DNA of 64,000 bases from Saccharina japonica (lineage: Eukaryota > Sar > Phaeophyceae > Laminariales > Laminariaceae). The stretch spans positions 446,157 through 510,156 of the forward strand of contig MEHQ01001502.1 in the NCBI GenBank assembly GCA_008828725.1, written 5' to 3'. The first letter of the stretch is position 1. Each line of letters opens with the position of its first letter. Positions 62,201 through 63,755 of the stretch are shown in pieces. The position numbers and the translations under genes were made by a program. The notes under the pieces were generated by a model. That model searched no databases. It was given only the letters and a program-made list of their open reading frames with translations, and was not told the DNA's origin.

Positions 62201-63755
62201 TGTAACTAATGCACACTTGTGTATCGTAACTACTGTAATACACACTTGTGTATACGACTTGCAACAGAGAACAGAGGGGACCACGCACCAAGTTAACAAA
62301 AAAAACGTTTCCCTAAATATATGCATACCTCGCTTCGTGTGCGCGCAGGTTGCAGTGGTCGACGGCTTCTGAGGGCTGCGATGGATGCTGCTCTCTCCTC
62401 ATGGAGCTCATCGTGCCCAGCAACCCCAGCGGGTCTGGGTCGGGGTCTGCCCATTCTTACTGCGCAGAGGTGGGTCTTCGCATCTTATCTGCCTTCTTTT
62501 TCTTTTTTTTACTTGTTAAAAGAAGCTTGGAAGTATTAACAAGAAAAAAGAAAAAAGAAGAGATCAAGAATCACCCGCTGTGGAATCGAGTCCCCGTTTT
62601 GCATGGCGCTTCGTTCCAATATTGACAACAACAAGTAGTAGTATACCGGTATGTAGAAAACAAGAATAAGAATCGCGGTATGAGAAATCCCCGCTGGCAT
62701 TGTGTTACATTACTATGTTCGCAACGAGAAACAAGAAACAACGACCGCACCAATGATAACAGTAACTACAACCAACAACAGCCTAATGTGACCCCCCCAA
62801 GCCCCCCCCCCCCGATTTTGGTCATTTTATTTGGGGGGGGAAGGGGTGACTTGAGGATTTTGGTACTATTTTGGGGGAGGGGTTGGTTATTGCGATGCGG
62901 CGTTTACAGGCGACAGAAGGAGGCTTTTTTTTTTAAGTTGTCAGCGAGTTAAGAGTGTGGTCTATTGGAATCAGTATAATACGTGTTGTGCGACTGAATG
63001 ACGTCGTGACTGCAAATCAACTACTCTATCCCTCCCCGCTCACGATTCTTTTTTTCGACCAAAATCGGCTTAAACTTACCTCTCTTGTGTTGCCTCCCCT
63101 CTCCCTTATCCCCCCCCCCCTCCCTCCACTTCCCGCCGTCGTTCCCATTCATGGAAATGCAGGTGGCCAGGTTGGGGAAGCGCGGCGCGTCGAGTGATGA
63201 TGACGAGAATGGAAACACGAGCGACACCGACAAGGACGGAGGAAAGTCCGCGGAAAGGGCTAGAAAGTGAGTATCGACATTGAGCATCGAGATCGACCAT
63301 CGAAATTGAACATTGAGTTCGATCATCGAAATTGAACATCGAGGTCGACCGTCGAAATTGAACATCGAGATCGACCATCGAAACTGGACATCCCGAGATC
63401 TACCATTGAAATTGAAAATCGAGATCTACCATCGAAAATTGAACATCGAGATCGACCATCGAAACTGGAAATCCGAGATCGACCATCGAAATTGAACATC
63501 GAGATCGACCATCGGGACCAATCGCCGACACTGCTGTTTGTATTAACCATCGACCACCAAGAATGGCCATCGAACATCGAAATTGACGATCGTATTGAAC
63601 CTTCGAAGTGGACTATCGAGATCGACCATCCAAATCGGCCATCGAGTTTGACCACCGAAAACGACCATTGCAATCGCGTGTTGACTGACCGAACGCCTAC
63701 CATGTCTTTGTTCCGTTGCCGACATCGCTACAGGAGGCGAAAGGAAGACGCATGA
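19783..63755 (+). CDS. SIN3: SIN3-type transcriptional corepressor (whole spliced gene model, about 35 exons)
   Basis: Scaffold protein of the SIN3/histone-deacetylase corepressor complex, acting in the nucleus. By family knowledge the PAH domains bind transcription-factor helices and the central region holds HDACs. Seen here in order: PAH1 (exons 1-3), PAH2 (5-6), PAH3 (11-12), the HDAC-interaction region (13-18) and the C-terminal SIN3 region (24-33), separated by Gly/Pro/His-rich linkers. Nearly every exon has AG/GT borders and the codon phases fit across most junctions. The summed length is roughly 1,600 residues, slightly longer than animal or plant SIN3 because of the linkers. Weak points are exon 4 (frame broken in a G-rich tract), the exon 7/8 junction, exon 10 (runs into the gap), optional exon 22, and duplicated exons 26 and 28. 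The exact first exon is uncertain. Family identity is secure; the detailed splice model is my own inference. Confidence 0.95.
20267..20335 (+). CDS. SIN3: SIN3 exon 2: PAH1 middle
   Basis: Twenty-three codons, phase 0 at both ends, acceptor gacag and donor gtgaag. Contains [15 protein letters not shown] followed by LDIMKNFK, the signature end of PAH helix 1, the loop and helix 2 (family pattern VKxxFxxxPxIYNxFLDIMKxFK). Joins exon 1 after DQ without a gap against the family pattern. Confidence 0.95.
20618..20935 (+). repeat. 20-bp tandem repeat, about 15 copies
   Basis: Units of ACTACTGCCAGTAGATT with ACTGCTGCCAGCAGATT variants, in the intron between SIN3 exons 2 and 3. Confidence 0.95.
21248..21327. 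mobile_element. TA-flanked hairpin element, 2nd copy
   Basis: CCACTCTGTCCCGATATATA, AGCACC and the complementary GTGCTTATATTTCGGGACAA, AGTG, with TA on both sides. In the intron between exons 2 and 3. Confidence 0.75.
21741..21865 (-). mobile_element. SINE fragment, antisense
   Basis: TTTTTTTCCATCTCATTTAT, TAGTCGTAACTCAGATCCGG, GGTCACAAAGTAGGCTCTTC and GTTCTTGCCTTGCATTTTTG correspond to the poly-A-side half of the 45506 and 51639 copies. Confidence 0.8.
22838..23033 (+). repeat. Poly-C-ended dispersed repeat, full copy
   Basis: Begins with the palindromic CCGCCTCAGAGGCGG, then TTCTTAGCAGGATGCAGCTC, GCGCTTCGCGCTTGGTGCAA, GGTGAAAACCCAACGTGCTC, GGCATTGTAGGGATGCGAGG, a GACTACGGCC segment and a C run of about 14. 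A second copy follows directly at 23052-23271, just before exon 3. Confidence 0.85.
23052..23271 (+). repeat. Poly-C-ended dispersed repeat, adjacent copy
   Basis: Same order of blocks as 22838-23033 with more substitutions. Other copies: 35522-35720 (+), 53518-53632 (+, partial), and 30480-30600, 49868-49990, 50390-50640 and 54212-54465 (minus). Confidence 0.8.
23355..23483 (+). CDS. SIN3: SIN3 exon 3: PAH1 C-terminal half
   Basis: Forty-three codons, phase 0 to 0, acceptor cttcag and donor gtgagg. [18 protein letters not shown] and [14 protein letters not shown] match helices 3-4 of PAH1, where the typical text is TPGVIxRVSxLFxGHxxLILGFNxFLPxGY. This exon is the parent of the degenerate copies found in the following intron. 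Confidence 0.97.
23602..23800 (+). pseudogene. Two early exon-3 fossils close to the parent exon
   Basis: Bases 23602-23655 keep TTGCC-GACG, then GATATTGAGGCGAGG. Bases 23747-23800 keep TGCCCGACGGTTACAGG, then GACAACGAGGTGAGG, including the donor GTGAGG. These lack the TAGGGAGGC flank of the later copies and look like simple tandem duplications of the exon end plus donor. Confidence 0.7.
23895..24150. repeat. TTTCGATATATCGAAC-type dispersed repeat, copy 1
   Basis: GTTTCGATATATAAAAATCG followed by an AACACTTTTGGGCCTC-like and C-rich segment, then ATCGTTCGATACAC. Relatives at 36285-36520 and 58795-59090, the latter expanded into a 21-bp CGAACTTGCGATATATCTTAT repeat. Confidence 0.65.
24730..25545. 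other. GC-richer insertion between exon-3 fossils
   Basis: Contains degenerate internal repeats (GCCGAGTGTGCTCGAG, GCCGAGTGCGCTTCTC and GCCGACTGCGTGTCGT text). A 292-codon minus frame spans 24747-25625, but it starts inside a PAH fossil read antisense and has no recognised domain, so I do not call a gene. Confidence 0.4.
26048..26360. repeat. Hairpin A: inverted repeat containing PAH1 exon-3 sequence
   Basis: The left arm (26048-26200) begins AGTAGCTAAATAGTTAAGCG and carries the exon-3 fossil antisense. The right arm (26205-26360) carries it sense and ends in the complement, GCGCTCAACTATTTA. Arms are about 150 bp with a very short loop. Each arm is a GGGAGGC-flanked PAH fossil followed by an outer segment with the GCGGACRCA-type motif. 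A transcript of the intron would fold into a long imperfect stem. Confidence 0.85.
26694..27000. repeat. Hairpin B: second inverted repeat containing PAH1 exon-3 sequence
   Basis: Same layout as hairpin A. The left arm starts AGTAGCTAAATAGCTGAGTG with an antisense fossil (26748-26828). The right arm has the best-preserved sense fossil (26840-26920) and the complementary terminal segment to about 26990. Sequence to the left of both hairpins (25670-25775 and 26620-26693) is also related (a GTCAGGCTTGGATGATT-like segment), so the unit was duplicated as a block. Confidence 0.85.
27001..29257. other. SIN3: Rest of intron 3: GATC-rich and GGGTAT-rich sequence
   Basis: 27222-27300 is a miniature-ORF repeat copy. 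27400-28080 is rich in GATCTGTACAGATC-like words. 28190-28660 has repeated ACCCGACTACCCG/GGGTAT text, and 28930-29100 has CCGGCACTATA units. No exon found. Confidence 0.55.
27222..27300 (+). repeat. Miniature-ORF repeat ([11 protein letters not shown] type), copy 1
   Basis: CACGCGCGATAGTATCACGC, then AAAGATGAG, TTTCGACGAAATTCTCGATC and CACAGCAGCTG. Frame broken by indels. Confidence 0.7.
29258..29962 (+). CDS. SIN3: SIN3 exon 4: glycine-rich linker between PAH1 and PAH2 (frame disturbed)
   Basis: Acceptor tttccag, then [19 protein letters not shown], an Asn/Ala stretch and a long Gly run, then [11 protein letters not shown] and [20 protein letters not shown]. The same frame meets stops at 29672-29674 and about 29720. 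It re-opens and gives a protein-like stretch ([19 protein letters not shown] onward), ending at donor gtgaga after 29962 in phase 0. Entry and exit are in the same frame, so either a small unrecognised intron or compensating length errors in the G runs would rescue it. No good acceptor is visible in the purine-rich middle, so base-count errors are likelier. Confidence 0.65.
30354..30474 (+). CDS. SIN3: SIN3 exon 5: PAH2 N-terminal half
   Basis: Acceptor gtatcag, donor gtgaga, phase 0 in and one base out. Contains [15 protein letters not shown] and [16 protein letters not shown], the classical PAH2 helices 1-2 (family text EFNHAIxYVNKIKxRF and [12 protein letters not shown]). PAH2 is the best-known partner-binding module of SIN3, contacting Mad/HBP1-type repressor helices in animals. 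Confidence 0.97.
31006..31135 (+). CDS. SIN3: SIN3 exon 6: PAH2 C-terminal half
   Basis: Acceptor ccgcgcag, donor gtaatg. The exon starts with two bases completing the split Gly codon from exon 5 and leaves AG for exon 7. [19 protein letters not shown] and [16 protein letters not shown] match PAH2 helices 3-4 (family text VYxQVAxLFxxxxDLLxEFxxFLP). Confidence 0.97.
31137..31680 (+). pseudogene. Decayed partial copy of PAH2 exon 6 plus its intron start, with a GGTTGGCCGTTTT repeat
   Basis: Bases 31530-31595 read [20 protein letters not shown] before a stop, against [20 protein letters not shown] in exon 6. The similarity continues past the exon into the intron: GCGTTTTTGGGGTTGCTTGAG near 31635 parallels the segment around 31165-31185 just after exon 6. 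Between the two copies, 31250-31530 is a short tandem repeat of TTGGTTGGCCGTTTT-type units whose translation looks membrane-like but is only repeat. Bases 31735-31868 are a CCATACCA-type simple repeat. Confidence 0.8.
31875..32149 (+). CDS. SIN3: SIN3 exon 7: basic stretch then His/Pro/Gly-rich linker
   Basis: Acceptor accccag; the first base completes the Arg codon split from exon 6. Begins [20 protein letters not shown], then HHPPPSPH, a Gly-rich tract, and [11 protein letters not shown] before a gtaatg donor after 32149. That donor leaves one extra base, which does not fit exon 8. An alternative GT after 32130 would be in phase 0. The right border is therefore provisional. Confidence 0.75.
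32410..32445 (+). repeat. Short interstitial telomere-like run
   Basis: AAGGGTAAGGGTAGGGTTAG GG text. A second short run, GGGTTAGGGTTAGGG, lies at 46305-46325. Both are only a few units long. Confidence 0.6.
32638..32697 (+). CDS. SIN3: SIN3 exon 8 (tentative): short Pro-rich linker
   Basis: [20 protein letters not shown] lies between a possible acceptor (cgacgag) and a good donor (gtgaga), phase 0. The acceptor has only a modest pyrimidine tract and could instead be at 32643. Supported mainly by the donor and GC-rich, protein-like codons. Confidence 0.5.
32816..32866 (+). repeat. Miniature-ORF repeat, copy 2
   Basis: AAGATGAGTTTCGACGAAAT, CCTCGATCCACAGCTGCCG; one base missing against copy 3. 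Immediately follows SIN3 exon 8. Confidence 0.75.
32953..33035 (+). repeat. Miniature-ORF repeat, copy 3 (intact start)
   Basis: ATATAAAAACCGTAGTACGC precedes GCGATTAAAGTATCCCACAC, then ATG and [15 protein letters not shown] before a stop. A weaker copy lies at 35083-35145, others at 57829-57900 and 62110-62189. Confidence 0.8.
33189..33356 (+). CDS. SIN3: SIN3 exon 9: Gly/Gln/Pro-rich linker
   Basis: Acceptor gtcaacag after a T-rich tract, donor gtgtga, 56 codons in phase 0. [17 protein letters not shown], a Gly run, then [12 protein letters not shown]. This is low-complexity linker between PAH2 and PAH3 with no recognised domain. Confidence 0.75.
33833..34048 (+). CDS. SIN3: SIN3 exon 10 (partial): linker running into the assembly gap
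   Basis: After acceptor gaactccag the frame reads [19 protein letters not shown], a Gly run, then [20 protein letters not shown] and YRESRKDAA before the Ns. Phase 0 fits exon 9. The 3' end is hidden; sequence after the gap begins with a G run and soon becomes intron-like. Confidence 0.6.
34049..34295. other. Assembly gap (run of N)
   Basis: A 247-base run of N flanked on both sides by G-rich sequence inside or beside SIN3 exon 10. The gap lies in the glycine-codon-rich linker, so missing coding sequence is probable. Confidence 0.99.
34733..34813 (+). CDS. SIN3: SIN3 exon 11: PAH3 N-terminal half
   Basis: Acceptor cgtttcag, donor gtgggc, phase 0. [20 protein letters not shown] then YWDEFTK, matching PAH3 helices 1-2 (family text ELxFFDKVKxxLxSxxxYxxFLK). 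PAH3 is more divergent than PAH1 and PAH2, as usual. Confidence 0.85.
34850..34990 (+). repeat. TAC trinucleotide microsatellite next to PAH3 exon 11
   Basis: About 130 bp of ACT/TAC repeats, with short CTG runs immediately after (34975-34990) and another CTG run before exon 11 (34630-34665). The poly-Tyr or poly-Ser reading frames here are only repeat translation. Confidence 0.95.
35216..35338 (+). CDS. SIN3: SIN3 exon 12: PAH3 C-terminal half
   Basis: Acceptor gagcgcag, donor gtgagc, 41 codons in phase 0. [20 protein letters not shown] and [12 protein letters not shown] match PAH3 helices 3-4 (family text SRxELxxLVxPFLGxxPELFxxFKxFL). Joins exon 11 at the position expected from PAH alignments. 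Confidence 0.93.
35522..35770 (+). repeat. Poly-C-ended dispersed repeat in the intron after PAH3
   Basis: Same blocks as 22838-23033 (CCGCCTCACAAGCGGTTCTT, GATGCAGCTCACCCTTCATG, GCGACTGCGGCCATGCATGA) with an internal deletion, and two C-run ends. Confidence 0.75.
36213..36248 (+). CDS. SIN3: SIN3 exon 13 (tentative): short lead into the HDAC-interaction region
   Basis: [12 protein letters not shown] between acceptor tacgccag and donor gtaaat, phase 0. The open frame extends upstream ([12 protein letters not shown] from 36177), but no AG exists between the long CCCT tract (36105-36130) and that point, so 36213 is the canonical choice. Confidence 0.6.
36765..36872 (+). CDS. SIN3: SIN3 exon 14: start of the HDAC-interaction region
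   Basis: Acceptor gctcag, donor gtacgt, phase 0. Contains [20 protein letters not shown], matching the family hallmark (E)xDLSxCxRxxPSYRxLPK at the start of the SIN3 HDAC-interaction domain. The usual Cys is replaced by Ser here. Confidence 0.95.
37640..37862 (+). repeat. GTTACCGTT-type tandem repeat
   Basis: Repeated CGTTACCGTTGTCATTACCG and CACGTTACC units, ending at the pyrimidine tract of SIN3 exon 15. Confidence 0.9.
37893..38021 (+). CDS. SIN3: SIN3 exon 15: HDAC-interaction region
   Basis: Acceptor gtcaccag, donor gtcagc, 43 codons. [20 protein letters not shown] and [15 protein letters not shown] correspond to the family text VLNDxWVSxPxGSEDxxFKxMRKNxxEExLFK. This is one of the strongest family matches in the window. 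Confidence 0.97.
38377..38590 (-). mobile_element. SINE copy, antisense, without tRNA head
   Basis: T-rich start, then CATCCCATTCATTATCTTCA, CTCAGATCCGGGGTCACAAA and TTTTTATCGCGAGAAGATTT, ending at TTGCTTACCCACGCT. Directly abuts the GGGCCC-ended MITE. Confidence 0.8.
38593..38807. mobile_element. Complete GGGCCC-ended MITE with TAA duplication
   Basis: Cleanest copy: TAA, GGGCCCGTTTTAACGA, arms with TTGGTCAACACACGCACCAG, then TCGTTAAAACGGGCCC and TAA. About 209 bp, nearly fully palindromic, in the intron before SIN3 exon 16. Confidence 0.85.
39604..39681 (+). pseudogene. Decayed copy of the exon 16 acceptor region
   Basis: The segment from TAACTTTT through TACTGCCATCTCTGCTCCTC to AG-TGCGAGG parallels the true acceptor region 39768-39835 (AATTGCCATCCCTTCTTCTT, AG-TGCGAGG). 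Coding similarity stops after about eight bases. Confidence 0.6.
39828..39938 (+). CDS. SIN3: SIN3 exon 16: HDAC-interaction region
   Basis: Acceptor cttctttag, donor gtgaga, 37 codons. [20 protein letters not shown] matches family text CEDxRFELDMLLExxxSxxxxxE. Then [17 protein letters not shown]. Follows exon 15 directly in the domain order. Confidence 0.97.
40335..40511 (+). CDS. SIN3: SIN3 exon 17: HDAC-interaction region
   Basis: Reads (SRYQ)[34 protein letters not shown], then [16 protein letters not shown]. The family text is LxxxHxxxIxRIYGxxxxDIxDxLRxNPxxAxPVVLxRLKQKxEEWxxxR. Two in-frame acceptors exist, at 40334 and 40346; the four added residues make the start ambiguous. Donor gtgagc, phase 0. 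Confidence 0.96.
40955..41097 (+). CDS. SIN3: SIN3 exon 18: end of the HDAC-interaction region
   Basis: Acceptor gtctgcag, donor gtgagc leaving two bases. [40 protein letters not shown] and LVAHITQ match family text FxKVWxEVxxKNYxKSLDHxxxxFKQxDxKxLxxKxLxxEI. Confidence 0.96.
41098..42174. other. SIN3: Intron after exon 18
   Basis: A diverged CAGTACAGG-type or related palindrome lies at 41425-41590 (arms with AGAAACTCAGCCTAA and AAAGTCAGCCTAAGCC). The rest is unique. A GTAAGT at 42091 follows an open stretch, but its phase does not fit (see rejected). Confidence 0.5.
42175..42281 (+). CDS. SIN3: SIN3 exon 19: charged linker
   Basis: Acceptor tggcag; the first base completes the Lys codon of exon 18. 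[20 protein letters not shown], then [15 protein letters not shown], probably helical and coiled. Leaves one base, which exon 20 completes. The phase fit to both neighbours is the main support. Confidence 0.85.
42380..42561. mobile_element. CAGTACAGGACACC-ended MITE with TA target duplication
   Basis: TA, CAGTACAGGACACC ... GGTGTCCTGTACTG, TA. A TA duplication points to a Tc1/mariner-like mobiliser. Lies between SIN3 exons 19 and 20. Confidence 0.85.
42658..42713 (+). CDS. SIN3: SIN3 exon 20: charged linker
   Basis: Acceptor ttcgcag preceded by a CTG run, donor gtgaga. Completes Ala, then [18 protein letters not shown]. Low-complexity charged linker; its phase fits exons 19 and 21. Confidence 0.8.
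42918..43145 (+). CDS. SIN3: SIN3 exon 21: Gly/Lys-rich acidic linker
   Basis: Acceptor cttttcag, donor gtgagt, 76 codons in phase 0. [26 protein letters not shown]-like acidic METDDFDN, then a Gly-Lys-rich stretch ending in AESQQTAM. No domain recognised. Confidence 0.8.
43209..43289 (+). CDS. SIN3: SIN3 exon 22 (optional)
   Basis: Open from acceptor gtttcag to a GT in the sequence CAG-GTACCT, 27 codons in phase 0 ([16 protein letters not shown] and on). The donor coincides with the over-represented TACCAGGTA word and the codons are AT-richer than neighbouring exons. Exon 21 can splice straight to exon 23 in the same phase, so this may be unused. Confidence 0.35.
43551..43612 (+). CDS. SIN3: SIN3 exon 23: short coiled segment
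   Basis: Acceptor gtgaacag, donor gtgggt. [20 protein letters not shown] plus a split Arg, followed directly by exon 24 in phase. Probably the helix leading into the C-terminal SIN3 region. Confidence 0.85.
44048..44200 (+). CDS. SIN3: SIN3 exon 24: C-terminal region
   Basis: Acceptor tggttag, donor gtgagt. [19 protein letters not shown] then [18 protein letters not shown] corresponds to family text xxxFxYxDxxVHEDLxxLIxYxxxxxxxxxxxxDKxMxIW found after the HDAC-interaction region, especially in plant-type SIN3. Confidence 0.9.
44257..44335. mobile_element. TA-flanked hairpin element, 3rd copy
   Basis: TA, CCACTCTGG, TATATAAGGACC, loop of about 30 bases, GGTCCTTATATTC, CCAGAGTGG, TA. The best-preserved copy. 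Confidence 0.8.
44393..44474. mobile_element. Short TTAA-flanked hairpin MITE
   Basis: TTAACCCTTTTAGGACTGCA, then GTCCCGTTTTGGGGACAAA and its inverted partner TTTGTCCCCAAAACGGGAC. About 82 bp, almost perfectly palindromic. Same ends as the other TTAA-flanked copies but with a different interior. Confidence 0.7.
45306..45462 (+). CDS. SIN3: SIN3 exon 25: C-terminal region
   Basis: Acceptor gtctacag, donor gtgagc. The first base completes Arg, then [38 protein letters not shown] and a Gly/Pro-rich end, aligning with the family segment W..FLEPxLGVPSR. The intron just upstream carries a C run of more than thirty bases at 45183-45230. Confidence 0.85.
45506..45852 (-). mobile_element. Complete tRNA-derived SINE, antisense to SIN3
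   Basis: On the minus strand it starts with a tRNA-like head (GGTCGCCCCGGTGGGCTAGC, box B GAGTTCGAGCCCC), then a body with ATCGCGCGATAAAAATCAAG-like and GGATCTGAGTTACGACTACG text, and an A-rich tail. About 345 bp. Confidence 0.85.
46567..47301 (+). repeat. Direct duplication around exon 26, left copy
   Basis: Nearly identical to 48924-49658 at an offset of 2,357 bases. Begins at CCCTTTCGGACTTGATTATA and ends in the GTATGACCATAGA segment of a poly-C-ended element. Only a few bases differ, for example near 46920. Confidence 0.95.
47053..47217 (+). CDS. SIN3: SIN3 exon 26, copy 1
   Basis: Acceptor cccgttcag, donor gtgagt, 55 codons, phase 0 on both sides. [20 protein letters not shown], then Pro-rich [17 protein letters not shown], then [15 protein letters not shown]. 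No family match. The exon lies at the variable linker before the RLHxxLC segment. An identical sense copy lies at 49410-49574 and an inverted one at 48281-48445. Confidence 0.75.
47330..48010. repeat. GAGCTCCTC-type repeat between exon 26 copies
   Basis: Segments with TTGAGCTCCTCGCGTGAGTA recur at 47540 and 47880, and palindromic CTCCTCATGTGAGGAG units at 47335, 47690 and 48020. Between them, CCCACGGTAGGGGTACCACG-type text is repeated. Related pieces occur at 53320-53700. Confidence 0.75.
48036..48556 (-). repeat. Inverted arm of the exon 26 palindrome
   Basis: From AAGCAACAACGGCTCTCCAA to the GATTGAGGTCGCGAGGC segment this is the reverse complement of about 49300-49818. The spacer of about 0.74 kb (48557-49299) holds the start of the right direct duplicate and unique sequence. 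Confidence 0.9.
48281..48445 (-). pseudogene. Inverted copy of SIN3 exon 26
   Basis: Exact reverse complement of exon 26, with its acceptor side (CTGAACGGGGGG on the plus strand) and donor side. Antisense to the gene, so it cannot be used by the SIN3 transcript. It forms the core of a palindrome of about 0.5-kb arms with 49300-49818. Confidence 0.9.
48924..49658 (+). repeat. Direct duplication around exon 26, right copy
   Basis: Partner of 46567-47301. Its right part (about 49300 to 49818) is also the reverse complement of 48036-48556, making a large palindrome that includes exon 26 and the neighbouring poly-C-ended repeat. Confidence 0.95.
49410..49574 (+). CDS. SIN3: SIN3 exon 26, copy 2 (same sense)
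   Basis: Same sequence, acceptor and donor as 47053-47217, within a 735-bp direct duplication. Being phase 0-0, either copy or both could be spliced in without a frameshift. Whether it is genuine or an assembly duplicate cannot be told from sequence. Confidence 0.6.
50181..50357 (+). CDS. SIN3: SIN3 exon 27: acidic/Gly linker before the RLHxxLC segment
   Basis: Very strong pyrimidine tract, acceptor ctgaag, donor gtaact, 59 codons in phase 0. [20 protein letters not shown], a Gly run, [20 protein letters not shown] then LCTQ. The end corresponds to the family segment xLxxxxxLYGNNxFYxLxRLHQ, with LCTQ where LYGN would be. Confidence 0.85.
51276..51374 (+). CDS. SIN3: SIN3 exon 28, copy 1: RLHxxLCxRL segment
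   Basis: Acceptor gtaaacag, donor gtcaga, 33 codons in phase 0. [20 protein letters not shown] then [12 protein letters not shown], matching the family hallmark (N)xFYxFxRLHQxLCxRLxxxK. An identical exon lies at 55098-55196 in a tandem duplication. Confidence 0.95.
51415..51605 (+). repeat. ACTTCTATATTATAGACT tandem repeat
   Basis: Units of TAGACTACTTCTATATTA and TAGACTACTTCTATTGTAAG. Duplicated at 55237-55430. Confidence 0.9.
51639..51998 (-). mobile_element. Complete tRNA-derived SINE, antisense (left duplicate)
   Basis: Head GGTCGCCCCGATGGTCTAGA then GGAGTTCGAATCTC (box B), body as in 45506-45852, and a poly-A tail seen as a T run at 51639-51662. An identical copy at 55461-55818 arose through the 3-kb duplication. 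Confidence 0.88.
53703..54162. mobile_element. 460-bp element with about 35-bp terminal inverted repeats
   Basis: The left end TAAGACCAAAGGTTATGGTA continues into CCACTTTGTGGCTC. The right end is its imperfect reverse complement (GAGCCACAAAGTGG ... GGTCTTA-like). No transposase frame is visible. It sits between the two 3-kb duplicates. Confidence 0.7.
55098..55196 (+). CDS. SIN3: SIN3 exon 28, copy 2
   Basis: Same 99 bases with the same splice sites, 3,822 bases downstream of copy 1. Phase 0-0 allows either copy, both, or mutually exclusive use. Using both would place two RLHxxLC segments in tandem, which I do not know from any SIN3. Confidence 0.7.
55461..55818 (-). mobile_element. Complete tRNA-derived SINE, antisense (right duplicate)
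   Basis: Copy of 51639-51998 within the duplicated block; differs mainly in T-run length. Confidence 0.88.
57143..58035. other. SIN3: Intron before exon 29, left part
   Basis: Unique AT-rich sequence with a T run at 57890-57910 and a weak miniature-ORF repeat copy at 57829-57900. No exon seen. Confidence 0.5.
58040..58360 (+). repeat. 96-bp tandem repeat, three copies plus a partial
   Basis: Units of GTAGAATCTGCATGACCTAT, ATACGTACTGCAGCACAGGA, TTCCTGTAGACAGATA and CAAAAATCTTCTAACGGCAG. Starts after a G run near 58050. Confidence 0.95.
58467..58649 (+). CDS. SIN3: SIN3 exon 29: C-terminal region
   Basis: Acceptor ccgcacag, donor gtgagg, 61 codons in phase 0. [20 protein letters not shown], then a linker, then [20 protein letters not shown]. 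The last part matches family text YxxFLxxLYxLLDGSxDNxKFEDxxR. Confidence 0.92.
58800..59090. repeat. CGAACTTGCGATATATCTTAT repeat and flank
   Basis: Six or so 21-bp units followed by C runs. Related to 23895-24150 and 36285-36520. Confidence 0.85.
59152..59220 (+). CDS. SIN3: SIN3 exon 30: C-terminal region
   Basis: Acceptor ctgcgcag, donor gtgaga, 23 codons. [20 protein letters not shown] then DK, matching the plant-type pattern KFEDDCRxxxGTxSYVLFTLDK. Confidence 0.96.
60066..60149 (+). CDS. SIN3: SIN3 exon 31: C-terminal region
   Basis: Acceptor tttgcag, donor gtaacg, 28 codons. [20 protein letters not shown] then MLQLWQHQ, matching LIxKLVKQLQAVxxDEMxxKLLQLYxxE. This exon has a diverged inverted copy at 60840-60893. 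Confidence 0.96.
60190..60680 (+). repeat. Minisatellite, period about 62 bp, about 7-8 copies
   Basis: Units contain AAATTACCGGTAGGTTATTA, CTGCCGGTATTATTACGGGG and GACCGTAGTAATCAGTTGTA. The GGGGGACCGTAGTAA part resembles the ends of the GGGGGCCATAGTAAATA-type elements found elsewhere in the window. Confidence 0.95.
60835..60900 (-). pseudogene. Diverged inverted copy of SIN3 exon 31 with its donor
   Basis: On the minus strand this reads [16 protein letters not shown] followed by GTAAC, against [16 protein letters not shown] and GTAAC in exon 31. By eye roughly three quarters of bases agree, with many changes at third codon positions. It lies beyond the 64-bp minisatellite in the same intron. 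Confidence 0.85.
61190..61390 (+). repeat. CCCGGGTATATACTCTGGG-type tandem repeat
   Basis: About seven units of 27 bp containing the palindromic CCCGGGTATA and CTCTGGGAGT words. Confidence 0.9.
61597..61679 (+). CDS. SIN3: SIN3 exon 32: C-terminal region
   Basis: Acceptor tcgcacag, donor gtcagc leaving two bases. [20 protein letters not shown] then GRSSNLF. Comparable to the family segment (D)xVYxENARVLLxDENIYRIxY. Confidence 0.88.
62110..62189 (+). repeat. Miniature-ORF repeat, copy at the 3' end of the gene
   Basis: ACATATAAAACGCGTAGCAC, GCGCGATGGAAGCATCACAC, then ATG and [15 protein letters not shown]. Lies in the intron between exons 32 and 33. Confidence 0.8.
62349..62469 (+). CDS. SIN3: SIN3 exon 33: C-terminal region
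   Basis: Acceptor gcgcgcag; one base completes Arg. [40 protein letters not shown], then donor gtgggt. Fits the family segment xRIEYLSxxxxLSIQLMDxG that follows exon 32 sequence. Confidence 0.87.
63163..63266 (+). CDS. SIN3: SIN3 exon 34: acidic then basic tail
   Basis: Acceptor gaaatgcag, donor gtgagt leaving two bases. [20 protein letters not shown], then [15 protein letters not shown]. The acidic-Ser stretch followed by basic residues looks like a nuclear-localisation or phosphorylation tail. Confidence 0.85.
63268..63680 (+). repeat. Minisatellite in the last SIN3 intron
   Basis: About 26-bp units of GACCATCGAAATTGAACATC GA type with single-base variants, occupying most of the intron between exon 34 and the last exon. 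Reading frames across it are repeat translations. Confidence 0.95.
63734..63755 (+). CDS. SIN3: SIN3 last exon: RRKEDA and stop
   Basis: Acceptor cgctacag; one base completes Lys, then RRKEDA and TGA at 63753-63755. With exon 34 this makes an RARKRRKED basic cluster typical of a nuclear-localisation signal. The 245 bases after it are G-rich with no clear polyadenylation signal. Confidence 0.8.
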
